62,079 nt of DNA. It comes from Blastococcus sp. CT_GayMR20 (GTDB lineage: Bacteria > Actinomycetota > Actinomycetes > Mycobacteriales > Geodermatophilaceae). The position numbers and the translations under genes were made by a program. Shown here in pieces: positions 1 through 8,125 of the stretch. The notes beneath the pieces are model-generated. The model saw only the letters and a list, made by a program, of their open reading frames with translations. It ran no database searches and had not been told where the DNA came from. The stretch covers positions 1 to 62,079 of the forward strand of contig NZ_SPQM01000014.1 in the NCBI RefSeq assembly GCF_004570345.1, read 5' to 3'. The first letter of the stretch is position 1, and the number at the start of each line of letters is the position of its first letter.

Positions 1-267
1 TATCCGTCGTCTGTGGTGATCATCGTGCAGGGCACGATCGTGCTGGCCGTGGTGGTGGCCAACGAGATCGCGCGGCGGGTGACCCGCCGCTCGGCGGAGC
101 GCGGCACCGCGCCGCCCGTGGGCGGGATCGTCCCCGGGGACGGTGGCACGGGGGTCGGCCAGTCGGTCGAGGACGACGGAGCCGTCGTGGGGGGCACCGG
201 GGCAGGCGTCAGCCGCACCGCGGGTGCCGGACAGGTCGACACGGACGGACGGGGGCCCCGCGCATGA
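1..267 (+). CDS. BmpA-type nucleoside ABC transporter permease, C-terminal end (partial)
   Basis: Only the last 88 codons are present; the gene enters from the left edge in frame 1. It opens with a hydrophobic helix (VIIVQGTIVLAVVVANEI) followed by a basic stretch (RRVTRRS), the usual final helix and cytoplasmic end of a BPD_transp_2 permease. A glycine-rich, probably disordered tail of about 50 residues follows. The stop overlaps the ATG of the next permease by 4 bases (264-267), so the two are co-translated. The family assignment rests mainly on the neighbour, a clear nucleoside/sugar permease with salvage enzymes behind it. The ATPase and substrate-binding lipoprotein are probably just outside the window. 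Confidence 0.7.
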   Translation, partial: YPSSVVIIVQGTIVLAVVVANEIARRVTRRSAERGTAPPVGGIVPGDGGTGVGQSVEDDGAVVGGTGAGVSRTAGAGQVDTDGRGPRA

Positions 268-1544
268 GCAGCGTCGTGGACACGCCGGGCACGCGGCCGA
301 GCCGCGGGCCCCTCACCGATCTCCTCACGGGTGGCGGGCCGGTCCGCCGGGCGGCCTGGCTGGCGCTCGCCGCGCTGGTGCTGTTCTCCATGGTCCGTGC
401 GATCAGCGGCGAGGAGGCGCTGACGTCGTCCTCGACGATGTCCGCCGCCCTGCTGCTGGCCGTGCCGATCGGGCTGGCCGCCCTGGGCGGACTGTTCTCC
501 GAGCGTGCGGGCGTGGTGAACATCGGCCTCGAGGGAATGATGATCCTGGGCACCTGGGGGGCCGGGTTCGCCGGCTACCAGTGGGGGTGGGCCGCCGCGA
601 TCGTCGGCGGTGTCCTGTTCGGGGCGCTCGGCGGTCTGCTGCACGCGCTGGCCACGGTGACGTTCGGCGTCGACCACGTGGTGTCCGGCGTCGCCATCAA
701 CATCCTGGCCATGGGTCTGGCGCGGTTCCTCTCCGAGCTCTTCTACACCGACAACGAGGCCGGTGGTGGTGTGACGCAGTCGCCGCCGGTGTCCAGCGAT
801 CCGCCCTCCTTCTCCCTGCCGGTGCTGTCCTCGGGGCCGGACGTGCTGGGCGACCTGGAGCAGAGGCACTGGTTCCTGATCAGCGACGTCGCCGGCGTCC
901 TGCGCGGAGTGACGAGCGGCGTGGCGGTCGTGACGATCCTCGCCGTCCTGCTGATCCCGGCGACCTACCTGCTCCTCTGGCGGACGGCGTTCGGGCTGCG
1001 GCTGCGGTCCTGCGGCGAGAACCCTGCGGCCGCGGACTCCCTCGGCGTGCCCGTCTACCGGCTGAAGTACATCGCGGTGGTCATCTCCGGCGGGCTCGCC
1101 GGCCTCGGGGGTGTGTTCCTGGTGTTCATCGCCGGCATCTACCGCGAAGGCCAGACCAACGGACGTGGCTACATCGGTCTCGCCGCCCTCATCTTCGGCA
1201 ACTGGCGTCCGGGCGGCCTGGCCGCAGGTGCGGGGCTGTTCGGCTTCGCCGACGCCCTGCAGTTGCGCAGCCGCACGGCCGTGGTCGCGCTGTTGCTGCT
1301 GGTCGCCGTCCTGCTGGCGGGGGTGGCGATCTGGCAGGCGACGCGTCGCAAGGCCCTGCAGGCCGTGCTCGCTGCCGCGGTCGCGGGGGCCGCCCTGATC
1401 GGCTTCCTGACCATCGACGAGCTGCCCCCGGGCATCGTCTCCTTCACCCCGCACCTGACCACGCTGCTGGTGCTCTCGCTCGCCTCGCAGCGATTGCGGA
1501 TGCCCAAGGCCGACGGTCTGGTCTACCGACGAGGAGAGCACTAG
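264..1544 (+). CDS. Nucleoside ABC transporter permease (BmpA/NupQ type)
   Basis: A 426-residue polytopic membrane protein of the BPD_transp_2 family, probably the second permease of a nucleoside importer. Family hallmarks seen: RAGVVNIGLEGMM near residue 90, the cytoplasmic loop segment LRLRSCGENPAAADSLGV near 245, then GGLAGLGGVFL and YIGLAALIFGNW. About ten hydrophobic segments are visible, plus an N-terminal cytoplasmic stretch of some 30 residues. It overlaps the upstream permease by 4 bases, and its stop TAG overlaps the GTG of cytidine deaminase at 1544. Coupling to cdd and deoA indicates (deoxy)nucleosides as substrate; the exact substrate cannot be read from sequence. Confidence 0.9.
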   Translation: MSSVVDTPGTRPSRGPLTDLLTGGGPVRRAAWLALAALVLFSMVRAISGEEALTSSSTMSAALLLAVPIGLAALGGLFSERAGVVNIGLEGMMILGTWGAGFAGYQWGWAAAIVGGVLFGALGGLLHALATVTFGVDHVVSGVAINILAMGLARFLSELFYTDNEAGGGVTQSPPVSSDPPSFSLPVLSSGPDVLGDLEQRHWFLISDVAGVLRGVTSGVAVVTILAVLLIPATYLLLWRTAFGLRLRSCGENPAAADSLGVPVYRLKYIAVVISGGLAGLGGVFLVFIAGIYREGQTNGRGYIGLAALIFGNWRPGGLAAGAGLFGFADALQLRSRTAVVALLLLVAVLLAGVAIWQATRRKALQAVLAAAVAGAALIGFLTIDELPPGIVSFTPHLTTLLVLSLASQRLRMPKADGLVYRRGEH

Positions 1545-1978
1545 TGCCCGCGATCGACTGGGACGCGCTGCGGACGGCGGCCCGGGAGGCGATGACGCAT
1601 GCCTACGCGCCGTACTCCAAGTTCCCGGTGGGCGTGGCCGGCCTCGTCGACGACGGCCGGGTCGTCACCGGCTGCAACGTCGAGAACGCCTCCTACGGGC
1701 TGGGGCTGTGCGCGGAGTGCGGCATGGTCAGCGACCTCGCGCGCACCGGCGGCGGCCGCCTCGTCGCCGTCGCCTGCGTGGGCGGCGACGGGCAGCCGCT
1801 GATGCCCTGCGGGCGCTGCCGCCAGCTGCTGTGGGAGCACGGCGGCGCCGACCTGCTCATCGAGACGGTGTCGCTCGGGATCGTGCCGATGCGCGAGGTG
1901 CTGCCCGACGCCTTCGGTCCCGAGGACCTGGCGGCGGCAGCCCTCAGAGACCAGCCTGCCGCCGAGCGGAACGCCTGA
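1544..1978 (+). CDS. cdd: Cytidine deaminase
   Basis: A 144-residue enzyme deaminating cytidine and deoxycytidine to uridine and deoxyuridine. Seen: substrate-binding CNVENASYG at about 44-52, catalytic CAE (Cys56, Glu58) and PCGRC with zinc ligands Cys89 and Cys92, the complete homotetrameric-type deaminase motif set. Length is normal for the family. The GTG start is chosen because it overlaps the last base of the preceding permease stop and gives the family's usual N-terminus; the reading frame runs far upstream, but that part is a shadow of the permease. Its TGA overlaps the ATG of thymidine phosphorylase by one base. Confidence 0.96.
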   Translation: MPAIDWDALRTAAREAMTHAYAPYSKFPVGVAGLVDDGRVVTGCNVENASYGLGLCAECGMVSDLARTGGGRLVAVACVGGDGQPLMPCGRCRQLLWEHGGADLLIETVSLGIVPMREVLPDAFGPEDLAAAALRDQPAAERNA

Positions 1979-3249
1979 TGGACGCGATCGACGTCCTCCG
2001 CACCAAGCGGGACGGCGGGACGATGTCGGCCGAGCAGATCCGCTGGATCATCGGCGCCTACACCGACGGCACCGTCCCCGACGAGCAGATGAGCGCCCTG
2101 CTCATGGCGGTGTTCTTCCGCGGCATGTCCGCCGACGAGCTCGCCGTGTGGACGCAGGCGATGATCGACTCCGGCGAGCGCAAGGACCTCACCTCGCTGG
2201 GCCGCCCGACCGCGGACAAGCACTCCACCGGCGGGGTCGGCGACAAGATCACCCTCCCGCTGGCGCCGCTCGTGGCCGCCTGCGGGGTGGCGGTGCCGCA
2301 GCTGTCCGGGCGGGGGCTCGGCCACACCGGCGGGACGCTGGACAAGCTCGAGGCGATCCCGGGCTGGCGTGCCGACGTGCACGAGGAGGCCTACCTCCGG
2401 CAGCTGCGGGAGGTCGGCGCCGTCATCTGCGCGGCGGGCAACGACCTCGCCCCGGCGGACAAGAAGCTGTACGCGCTGCGCGACGTCACCGGCACCGTCG
2501 AGTCGATCCCGCTGATCGCCAGCTCGATCATGAGCAAGAAGATCGCCGAGGGCGCCGACGCGTTGGTGCTCGACGTCAAGACGGGGTCGGGCGCCTTCAT
2601 GAGGGACGCCGACGACGCCCGGACCCTCGCGCGCACGATGGTCGGCCTCGGTGAGGCAGCGGGCGTGAAGACCGTGGCTCTGGTGACCGCGATGGACCGA
2701 CCGCTCGGCCGCGCCGCGGGCAACGCCGTCGAGGTGGCGGAGTCGGTCGAGGTGCTGGCCGGGGGCGGTCCCGCCGATGTCGTGGAGCTGACGCTGGCCC
2801 TGGCCCGCGAGATGCTCGCCGGTGCCGGCCGATCGGACGTCGATCCCGCCGAGGCGCTGGCCGACGGCCGCGCCATGGACGTGTGGCGCCGGATGATCGC
2901 CGCCCAGGGCGGGGACCCCGACGCGCCGCTGCCGAAGCCTGCGGAGACGCACGTCGTCACGGCGCCGGCGACGGGCACCCTGACGCGCCTGGACGCGTTC
3001 TCCCTCGGCGTCGCGGCCTGGCGGCTCGGTGCCGGGCGGGCGCGCAAGGAGGACCCGGTGTCGGCCGCTGCCGGGGTCGTCTGGACCGCCGGCGTGGGGG
3101 AGCGGGTGACCGCCGGCCAGCCGCTCCTCGAGCTGCAGACCGACGACGCGGCGCGCATCCCCCGCGCGCTGGAGGCCCTGGAGGGCGCGATCGGGGTGGA
3201 CACCGGCGAGGAGCCGCTGCCGCTGGTGCTCGACCGCATCACGGCGTGA
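1978..3249 (+). CDS. deoA: Thymidine phosphorylase
   Basis: A 423-residue homodimeric pyrimidine phosphorylase converting thymidine or deoxyuridine plus phosphate to base and 2-deoxyribose-1-phosphate. The signature KHSTGGVGDK lies at 81-90, followed by SGRGLGHTGGTLDK and the SSIMSKK segment that binds base and phosphate. The C-terminal alpha/beta domain begins near 330 and keeps the GRARKEDPV segment. The ATG overlaps the cdd stop, so the two are translationally coupled. The deoxyribose-1-phosphate formed here would be used by the mutase and DeoC encoded about 11-18 kb downstream. Confidence 0.96.
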   Translation: MDAIDVLRTKRDGGTMSAEQIRWIIGAYTDGTVPDEQMSALLMAVFFRGMSADELAVWTQAMIDSGERKDLTSLGRPTADKHSTGGVGDKITLPLAPLVAACGVAVPQLSGRGLGHTGGTLDKLEAIPGWRADVHEEAYLRQLREVGAVICAAGNDLAPADKKLYALRDVTGTVESIPLIASSIMSKKIAEGADALVLDVKTGSGAFMRDADDARTLARTMVGLGEAAGVKTVALVTAMDRPLGRAAGNAVEVAESVEVLAGGGPADVVELTLALAREMLAGAGRSDVDPAEALADGRAMDVWRRMIAAQGGDPDAPLPKPAETHVVTAPATGTLTRLDAFSLGVAAWRLGAGRARKEDPVSAAAGVVWTAGVGERVTAGQPLLELQTDDAARIPRALEALEGAIGVDTGEEPLPLVLDRITA

Positions 3250-3290
3250 GCTCGCTCCCGACGAGAGTGGTGCAGCGCACTCAGGGGCGA

Positions 3291-3308
3291 GGGGGAGACT
3301 CTTCTCCC
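3291..3308 (+). promoter_or_regulatory. Hairpin covering the ribosome binding site of the exporter ATPase
   Basis: A purine-rich GGGGGAG Shine-Dalgarno-like run at 3291-3297 pairs with the bases just before the GTG: GGGAGA (3293-3298), loop CTCT, TCTCCC (3303-3308), a perfect 6-bp stem ending one base before the start codon. It could hold the binding site closed unless it is opened. The pairing is seen; the regulatory role is inferred. Confidence 0.35.
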
Positions 3309-4214
3309 GTGACGTCGACCTCCGCGGCCACCGCTGCGCGCAGCGGGCCGCAGCACGGTGATCCCCTCGACCCGGATGCCGCGATCTCGATCCGGGGCCT
3401 GGTGAAGCGATACGGCGACTTCGTCGCCGTCGACGGGCTGGACCTCGACATCCACCGCGGCGAGATCTTCGCCCTGCTGGGCCCCAATGGCGCCGGCAAG
3501 ACCACGACGGTCGAGATCTGCGAGGGCTACCGCAGCCCGGACGCCGGTCAGGTGCGGGTGCTCGGCGAGGACCCGGCGGACGGCGCACGGCACTGGAAGG
3601 CCCAGCTCGGCATCGTCCTCCAGTCGGGTGCGGGGGACAGCCAGCTCACCTGCCGCGAGCTGCTGCAGGCCCAGGCGTCGTACTACCCGGATCCGCGCGA
3701 CCCCGACGAGGTGCTCGCACTGGTCGGGCTCACCGAGAAGGCGAAGTCCCGCGGGCGCCTGCTCTCCGGCGGTCAGCGGCGCCGGCTCGACGTCGCACTC
3801 GGCATCGTCGGCCGGCCCACGCTGCTGTTCCTCGACGAGCCCACGACCGGGTTCGACCCCGAGGCCCGGCGGCAGTTCTGGTCGCTGATCCGCTCCTTGC
3901 GCGAGCTCGGCACCACGATGCTGCTCACCACCCACTACCTGGACGAGGCGGAGGCGCTCGCCGACCGGGTCGGCGTCATCGCGCGTGGCCGGCTGGTCGA
4001 GGTCGCCGTCCCCTCGCTGCTGGGCGGGCGGGAGACCGCACCCGCCGTCGTCAGCTGGTCCGAGGACGGCGCCCGGCGGAGCGAGGCAACGGCGACGCCG
4101 ACCGCGTTCCTCCGCGAGCTGGCCGGCCGGTTCCCGGGTGAGGTGCCCGACCTGGCGGTCGCCCGGCCCACGCTCGAGGACGTCTACCTGCGGATGATCG
4201 GGGAGTCCTCATGA
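3309..4214 (+). CDS. ABC-2 type exporter, ATP-binding protein
   Basis: A 301-residue ATPase of the DrrA/CcmA-like family that powers export through the next-encoded permease. Walker A GPNGAGKT is at 58-65, signature LSGGQ at 152-156, Walker B LLFLDEPTTGFDP near 173-185 and the H-loop in TTHYLDEAE near 205. A C-terminal domain of about 70 residues follows, as usual in drug/lipid exporters. GTG 3309 gives a short 35-residue lead into the core. The last 16 codons lie in the first copy of a 50-bp tandem duplication that also carries the start of the permease. Substrate unknown. Confidence 0.93.
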   Translation: MTSTSAATAARSGPQHGDPLDPDAAISIRGLVKRYGDFVAVDGLDLDIHRGEIFALLGPNGAGKTTTVEICEGYRSPDAGQVRVLGEDPADGARHWKAQLGIVLQSGAGDSQLTCRELLQAQASYYPDPRDPDEVLALVGLTEKAKSRGRLLSGGQRRRLDVALGIVGRPTLLFLDEPTTGFDPEARRQFWSLIRSLRELGTTMLLTTHYLDEAEALADRVGVIARGRLVEVAVPSLLGGRETAPAVVSWSEDGARRSEATATPTAFLRELAGRFPGEVPDLAVARPTLEDVYLRMIGESS

Positions 4215-4267
4215 CGTCCCACGCTCGAGGACGTCTACCTGCGGATGATCGGGGAGTCCTCATGACG
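4167..4267 (+). repeat. 50-bp perfect tandem duplication (period 51) across the ATPase/permease junction
   Basis: Bases 4167-4216 and 4218-4267 are identical, separated by one base. Each copy holds the last codons of the ATPase, its ribosome binding site GGGGAG, the overlapping stop/start ATGA and three more bases. The period is 17 codons, so both ATGs (4211 and 4262) are in the same frame for the permease. It is a simple slippage or unequal-exchange product that doubled the initiation region without breaking either gene. Confidence 0.95.
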
Positions 4268-5086
4268 ACGACGAGCGCCCGCCCGGACGTCGCACTGCCG
4301 TCCCTGGCGTCGGTCTACCGCACCCGCGCATCGGTCGAGCTCAAGGAGTTCTTCCGGCAGCGGGAGTCGGTCGTCTTCACGCTGCTGTTCCCGGTGATCC
4401 TGCTCGTGGTGTTCGGCGCGGTCCTCGACTACGACATCGGTAACGGGGTCACCTTCACGCAGTACTTCATGGCCGGGATCATCGCCGCCGGCATCCTCGG
4501 TGCCAGCCTGCAGAACATGGCGATCAGCATCGCCACCGAGCGATCCGACGGGACGCTCAAGGGGCTGGCCGGCACGCCGATGCCGAGGAGCGCCTACTTC
4601 GTCGGGAAGATCGTGCAGGTCCTCGTCGTCACGGTGCTCATCATCGTGATCCTGCTGGCCGTCGGTGCCCTCGCCTACGGCGTCGACCTGCCGTCCGGCA
4701 GCGACTGGTTCACCTTCGCGTGGGTGGCCACACTGGGGTCGTCGTCCTGCACGCTGCTCGGCATCGCGGTGTCCAGCCTCGCCAAGAACGGCCGCTCGGC
4801 GTCGGCGATGGTCACCCCGATCGCGCTGGTGCTGCAGTTCATCTCCGGCGTCTTCTTCCAGTTCAGCCAGGTGCCGACGTGGATGCAGACGGTCGCGTCG
4901 TTCTTCCCGCTGAAGTGGATGGCACAGGGCCTGCGTTCGGTCTTCCTGCCTGACTTCCTGGCTGCCCAGGAGCCGGCGGGCACCTGGGAACTCGGCCGCG
5001 TCGCTCTCGTGCTCGGGCTGTGGTGCGTCGCGGGGCTCGTGCTCTGCGTGGCTACCTTCCGCTGGCAGGACCGCGGCACTCCATGA
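4262..5086 (+). CDS. ABC-2 type exporter, permease protein
   Basis: A 274-residue ABC-2 membrane protein with six predicted helices: N-terminal cytoplasmic region (ASVELKEFFRQRESV), helix VVFTLLFPVILLVVFGAVL, paired helices around FMAGIIAAGILGAS and VVTVLIIVILLAVGAL, then the segment GVFFQFSQVPTWMQTVASFFPL before the last helix. Partner of the ATPase just upstream. ATG 4262 is preferred over in-frame ATG 4211, because the extra 17 residues of the longer form are only the frame-shifted reading of duplicated ATPase codons. Both starts carry the same GGGGAG binding site, so both may be used. Substrate unknown. Confidence 0.9.
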   Translation: MTTTSARPDVALPSLASVYRTRASVELKEFFRQRESVVFTLLFPVILLVVFGAVLDYDIGNGVTFTQYFMAGIIAAGILGASLQNMAISIATERSDGTLKGLAGTPMPRSAYFVGKIVQVLVVTVLIIVILLAVGALAYGVDLPSGSDWFTFAWVATLGSSSCTLLGIAVSSLAKNGRSASAMVTPIALVLQFISGVFFQFSQVPTWMQTVASFFPLKWMAQGLRSVFLPDFLAAQEPAGTWELGRVALVLGLWCVAGLVLCVATFRWQDRGTP

Positions 5087-5200
5087 CCTGTCGTCCTCCG
5101 GACTCCGACCGCGACCGGGAGCCGTTCCCCCGGCGGCGTTGAGCCGCTGCGTCACGCCTGCGCGGACCCCTCCGGGGCCCACTCGGCGCGATCGTCTGGG

Positions 5201-5214
5201 TACCGTCCGCACCG
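5201..5214 (+). promoter_or_regulatory. Leaderless -10 element of the adenosine deaminase gene
   Basis: TACCGT at 5201-5206 fits the actinobacterial TAnnnT -10 box and ends 7 bases before GTG 5214, so transcription would begin at the start codon. No Shine-Dalgarno sequence precedes the GTG. Confidence 0.6.
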
Positions 5215-6302
5215 TGCCCCGCGCTGTCCCCCTTGACGCCGAAGCCATCCGTCGCGCGCCGAAGGTGCTGCTGCACGACCACCTGGACGGCGGCCTCCGG
5301 CCCGAGACGGTGCTCGAGCTCGCCGACGAGCACGGTTACCGCGACCTGCCCGCGAACGACGCGGAGAGCCTGGGCCGCTGGTTCCGGCAAGCAGCGGACT
5401 CGGGCTCGCTCGTGCGGTACCTGGAGACGTTCGCGCACACGGTCGGCGTCATGCAGCGGCCCGAGGCGATCCACCGCGTCGCCCGCGAGTGCGCGCTCGA
5501 CCTCGCGGCCGACGGCGTGGTGTACGCCGAGGTGCGCATGGCGCCGGAACTGCTGACCGCCGGCGGGACGCCGATCGAGGAGGCCGTGGAGGCGATCCTC
5601 GACGGGTTCCGGGCCGGCAGTGCCGAGGCATCCTCGGCGGGGACGCCGATCACCATGGGCTCGTTGCTGTGCGCCATGCGGCAGAACGACCGCTGGGAGG
5701 AGGTGGCGGGTCTCGTCCTCCGCTACCGGGACGCTGGGGTGGTCGGGTTCGACCTCGCCGGCCCCGAGATCGGCTTCCCGCCCGACCGGGTGCCCGCGGC
5801 GATCGCGCTCCTGGACCGCGAGCAGGCCCACCGCACGATCCACGCCGGTGAGGCGGCGGGCCTCGACAGCATCCGGTCGGCCCTCGACGGGGCGCACGCC
5901 GAACGACTGGGGCACGGCGTCCGGATCATCGACGACGTCGCCCAGGACGGCTCGCTGGGGTCGCTGGGGCAGCGGGTCCGCGACGAGCAGGTGCCGCTGG
6001 AGGTGGCGCCGACGTCCAACGTGCAGACCGGCGCCTTCCCGTCGCTCGCCGAGCATCCCGTGGACCGGCTGCACCGACTGGGCTTCGCGGTGACGATGAA
6101 CACCGACAACCGCCTGATGAGCGGGGTCTCGGCCAGCAGCGAGCTCACCGACGTCGCCGCGACGTTCGGCTGGACCTGGGACGACGTCCAGACGGTCACC
6201 GAGCGCGCGCTGGCCGCGGGGTTCGCTCCGGACGGCGAGCGAAAGCAGGTGCTCGACGAGCTCGTGCGGCCCGGCTATGCAGCCCTTCGGGGGCAGGGGT
6301 GA
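5214..6302 (+). CDS. add: Adenosine deaminase
   Basis: A 362-residue zinc enzyme hydrolysing adenosine and deoxyadenosine to inosine and deoxyinosine. Metal ligands are in HDH (His21, His23) with LDGG; HAGE has His210 and catalytic Glu213; the C-terminal NTDNR carries Asp298. Length and motif spacing are typical. GTG 5214 is chosen because it starts a few residues before the conserved LLHDHLDG and is preceded at leaderless distance by TACCGT; the frame could extend to 5139, but that part looks non-coding. Its product feeds the purine nucleoside phosphorylase encoded at 21004-21807. Confidence 0.95.
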   Translation: MPRAVPLDAEAIRRAPKVLLHDHLDGGLRPETVLELADEHGYRDLPANDAESLGRWFRQAADSGSLVRYLETFAHTVGVMQRPEAIHRVARECALDLAADGVVYAEVRMAPELLTAGGTPIEEAVEAILDGFRAGSAEASSAGTPITMGSLLCAMRQNDRWEEVAGLVLRYRDAGVVGFDLAGPEIGFPPDRVPAAIALLDREQAHRTIHAGEAAGLDSIRSALDGAHAERLGHGVRIIDDVAQDGSLGSLGQRVRDEQVPLEVAPTSNVQTGAFPSLAEHPVDRLHRLGFAVTMNTDNRLMSGVSASSELTDVAATFGWTWDDVQTVTERALAAGFAPDGERKQVLDELVRPGYAALRGQG

Positions 6303-6532
6303 CGGTGCACACCCCGCTCCCGGGAATCCCGGAGCGATCTTCGCTGCTAACCTAGGCGTACCGGCACAACGGCCGGTCATCCTCCCGGACGGAACGTCTG
6401 GGCATGAGCGCATCCGTGCAGATCCCGCGTTCCATCCTGGGCGCAGATGATCGCCAGTGAGGACGCCGGCTACCGGCCGCGCCCCTCCTTTTCACGGGCC
6501 GCGCTCCGAGCTGTATCGGAGCCCCACCCCGC
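6303..6532 (+). promoter_or_regulatory. Leader region of the DEAD-box helicase gene
   Basis: A 230-base gap. A possible -10 TAACCT with nearby AT bases lies near 6349-6354, which would give a transcript leader of roughly 170 bases. Inside are an 18-codon open frame (6404-6460) and a perfect 6-bp hairpin CTCCGA/TCGGAG at 6504-6521, whose right arm contains the only Shine-Dalgarno-like GGAG before the helicase ATG. Long structured leaders are common for cold-induced RNA helicases; control here is inferred. Confidence 0.4.
6404..6460 (+). CDS. Possible 18-residue leader peptide upstream of the helicase
   Basis: ATG 6404 opens a short frame MSASVQIPRSILGADDRQ ending at TGA 6458-6460, inside the probable leader of the helicase transcript. 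There is no strong ribosome binding site (only a loose GGACGGAA 9-16 bases upstream), so it may be chance. It is listed because uORFs in helicase leaders can couple translation status to expression. Confidence 0.2.
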   Translation: MSASVQIPRSILGADDRQ

Positions 6533-8065
6533 ATGACTTTGGTCCACCCTGTCGCGTTCGAGTCCAACTCGATCGCAGACGTCACTGAGAACAGCGCGTC
6601 CGACAACATCACCACCGAGAACCTCGCCGAGGCCCCGGCCGAGCCGACTGGCCCGACCTTCCACCAGCTGGGCCTGCCCCAGCCGCTGGTGACGGCGCTC
6701 GAGCGCCGCGGCATCCGCCACCCGTTCGCCATCCAGACGTCGGCCCTGCCGGACGCCCTGGCCGGTCGCGACGTGCTGGGCAAGGCTGCCACCGGCTCGG
6801 GCAAGACGCTGGCCTTCGGCCTGCCGCTGCTGGCCCGCATCGGCGCCGACGCCAAGCAGGGTCGTCGCTCTCCGCGCGGCCTGGTGCTCGTCCCGACCCG
6901 TGAGCTGGCCCAGCAGGTGCACGATGCCCTGGCCCCGCTCGGTCAGGCCATCGGTGTCCAGCTGGCCACCGTCTACGGCGGTGCCCCGATGTACCGCCAG
7001 ATCCAGCAGCTCCGTCGTGGCGTCGACGTCATCATCGCCACCCCCGGCCGGCTGCAGGACCTGATCAGCCAGGGCGAGGCGAGCCTCACCGAGGTGGTCG
7101 TCACCGTCCTGGACGAGGCCGACTTCATGGCCGACCTGGGCTTCCTCCCGGTCGTCAAGGAGCTGCTCGACCAGACCGACCGCAACGCCCAGCGGCTGCT
7201 CTTCTCGGCCACCCTCGACGGCGAGGTCGACTCGCTCGTCCGCCGGTACCTCAAGGACCCGGCCCGGCACGAGGTCGTCCGCCCCGGCGGCGAGGCTCCG
7301 CCGGCCGAGCACCTGGCCTACAGCCTCGCCTTCCGCGACAAGCTGCAGGTGGCCACCGAACTCGCCGGCCGCCCCGGCCGCACGATCGTCTTCGCCCGCA
7401 CCCAGCTGGGTGTGGACCGGCTGGCCGAGAACCTGAAGGCCGCCGGCATCAAGGCCGAGGCGATCCACGGCGGGCTCCCGCAGTCCGCGCGCAAGCGTGC
7501 GCTGGAGGAGTTCACCGACGCCCGCTCGCCGGTGCTCGTCGCCACGGACGTCGCTGCGCGCGGCATCCACGTCGACGACGTCTCGCTGGTCCTGCACTAC
7601 GACCCGCCGACGGACGCCAAGACCTACCTGCACCGTTCGGGCCGCACCGCCCGCGCCGGTGCCGCCGGTGTCGTCGTCTCGCTGCTGCTGCCCGACCAGG
7701 TCGGCCAGGCGAAGCGCCGCTTCCGCACCGCCAAGGTGGATCCGGCGATCGACCGGATCCGTCCGGGCGACCAGCCGATCCTCGACCTCGTCGCCACGGG
7801 CGTCCCCGTGGAGCCCAAGGAGCGCACTCAGCGCGACATGCGTCGCGGCGGTGGCGGCCCCGGCGGGCGTCCCCGCCGGGACGGCGACCGTCCCACGGGC
7901 GGGCACCGCGGTGGCCCGCGCCGCTCGTTCGGCGACAAGCCGCGGCCCGCCGGTGAGCGGTCCTCCGGCAGCTCGTACGGCGAGCGCTCCTCGGGTGGTT
8001 CGTACGGCGAGCGGGGTTCCCGTTCGAGCGGGCGGCCCAGCCGGCCGTCCCGCTACTCCAGCTGA
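6533..8065 (+). CDS. DEAD-box ATP-dependent RNA helicase
   Basis: A 510-residue RNA helicase that unwinds short RNA duplexes. Motifs in order: Q motif region (FAIQTSALP, about 65-73), Walker A AATGSGKT at 85-92, PTRELAQQ, TPGRLQDL, DEAD at 194-197, SAT, then in domain 2 VATDVAARGIHV and HRSGRTARAG. The last 85 residues are a basic, disordered tail rich in Gly, Arg and Ser with near repeats of SYGERSSGG, an RNA-binding tail type. The first 40 residues are acidic and poorly structured. ATG 6533 is the only sensible start; the leader is long. Relatives include RhlE/CsdA-like cold-shock helicases. Confidence 0.94.
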   Translation: MTLVHPVAFESNSIADVTENSASDNITTENLAEAPAEPTGPTFHQLGLPQPLVTALERRGIRHPFAIQTSALPDALAGRDVLGKAATGSGKTLAFGLPLLARIGADAKQGRRSPRGLVLVPTRELAQQVHDALAPLGQAIGVQLATVYGGAPMYRQIQQLRRGVDVIIATPGRLQDLISQGEASLTEVVVTVLDEADFMADLGFLPVVKELLDQTDRNAQRLLFSATLDGEVDSLVRRYLKDPARHEVVRPGGEAPPAEHLAYSLAFRDKLQVATELAGRPGRTIVFARTQLGVDRLAENLKAAGIKAEAIHGGLPQSARKRALEEFTDARSPVLVATDVAARGIHVDDVSLVLHYDPPTDAKTYLHRSGRTARAGAAGVVVSLLLPDQVGQAKRRFRTAKVDPAIDRIRPGDQPILDLVATGVPVEPKERTQRDMRRGGGGPGGRPRRDGDRPTGGHRGGPRRSFGDKPRPAGERSSGSSYGERSSGGSYGERGSRSSGRPSRPSRYSS

Positions 8066-8077
8066 GCGACCCGCACC

Positions 8078-8125
8078 AACGACAGCGGCCGGCCCCGGGA
8101 GATCCCGGGGCCGGCCGCTGTCGTT
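8078..8125 (+). terminator. Strong bidirectional terminator
   Basis: A perfect 23-bp inverted repeat (8078-8100 with 8103-8125) separated by two bases, preceded by AA and followed by TTT, in the gap between two converging genes. It can end transcription of the helicase on the plus strand and of the minus-strand gene ending at 8126. Confidence 0.9.

Noticed and set aside
143..1543. Long in-frame extension upstream of cytidine deaminase
   Set aside because: It reads the permease gene in another frame; cytidine deaminase is complete from GTG 1544.
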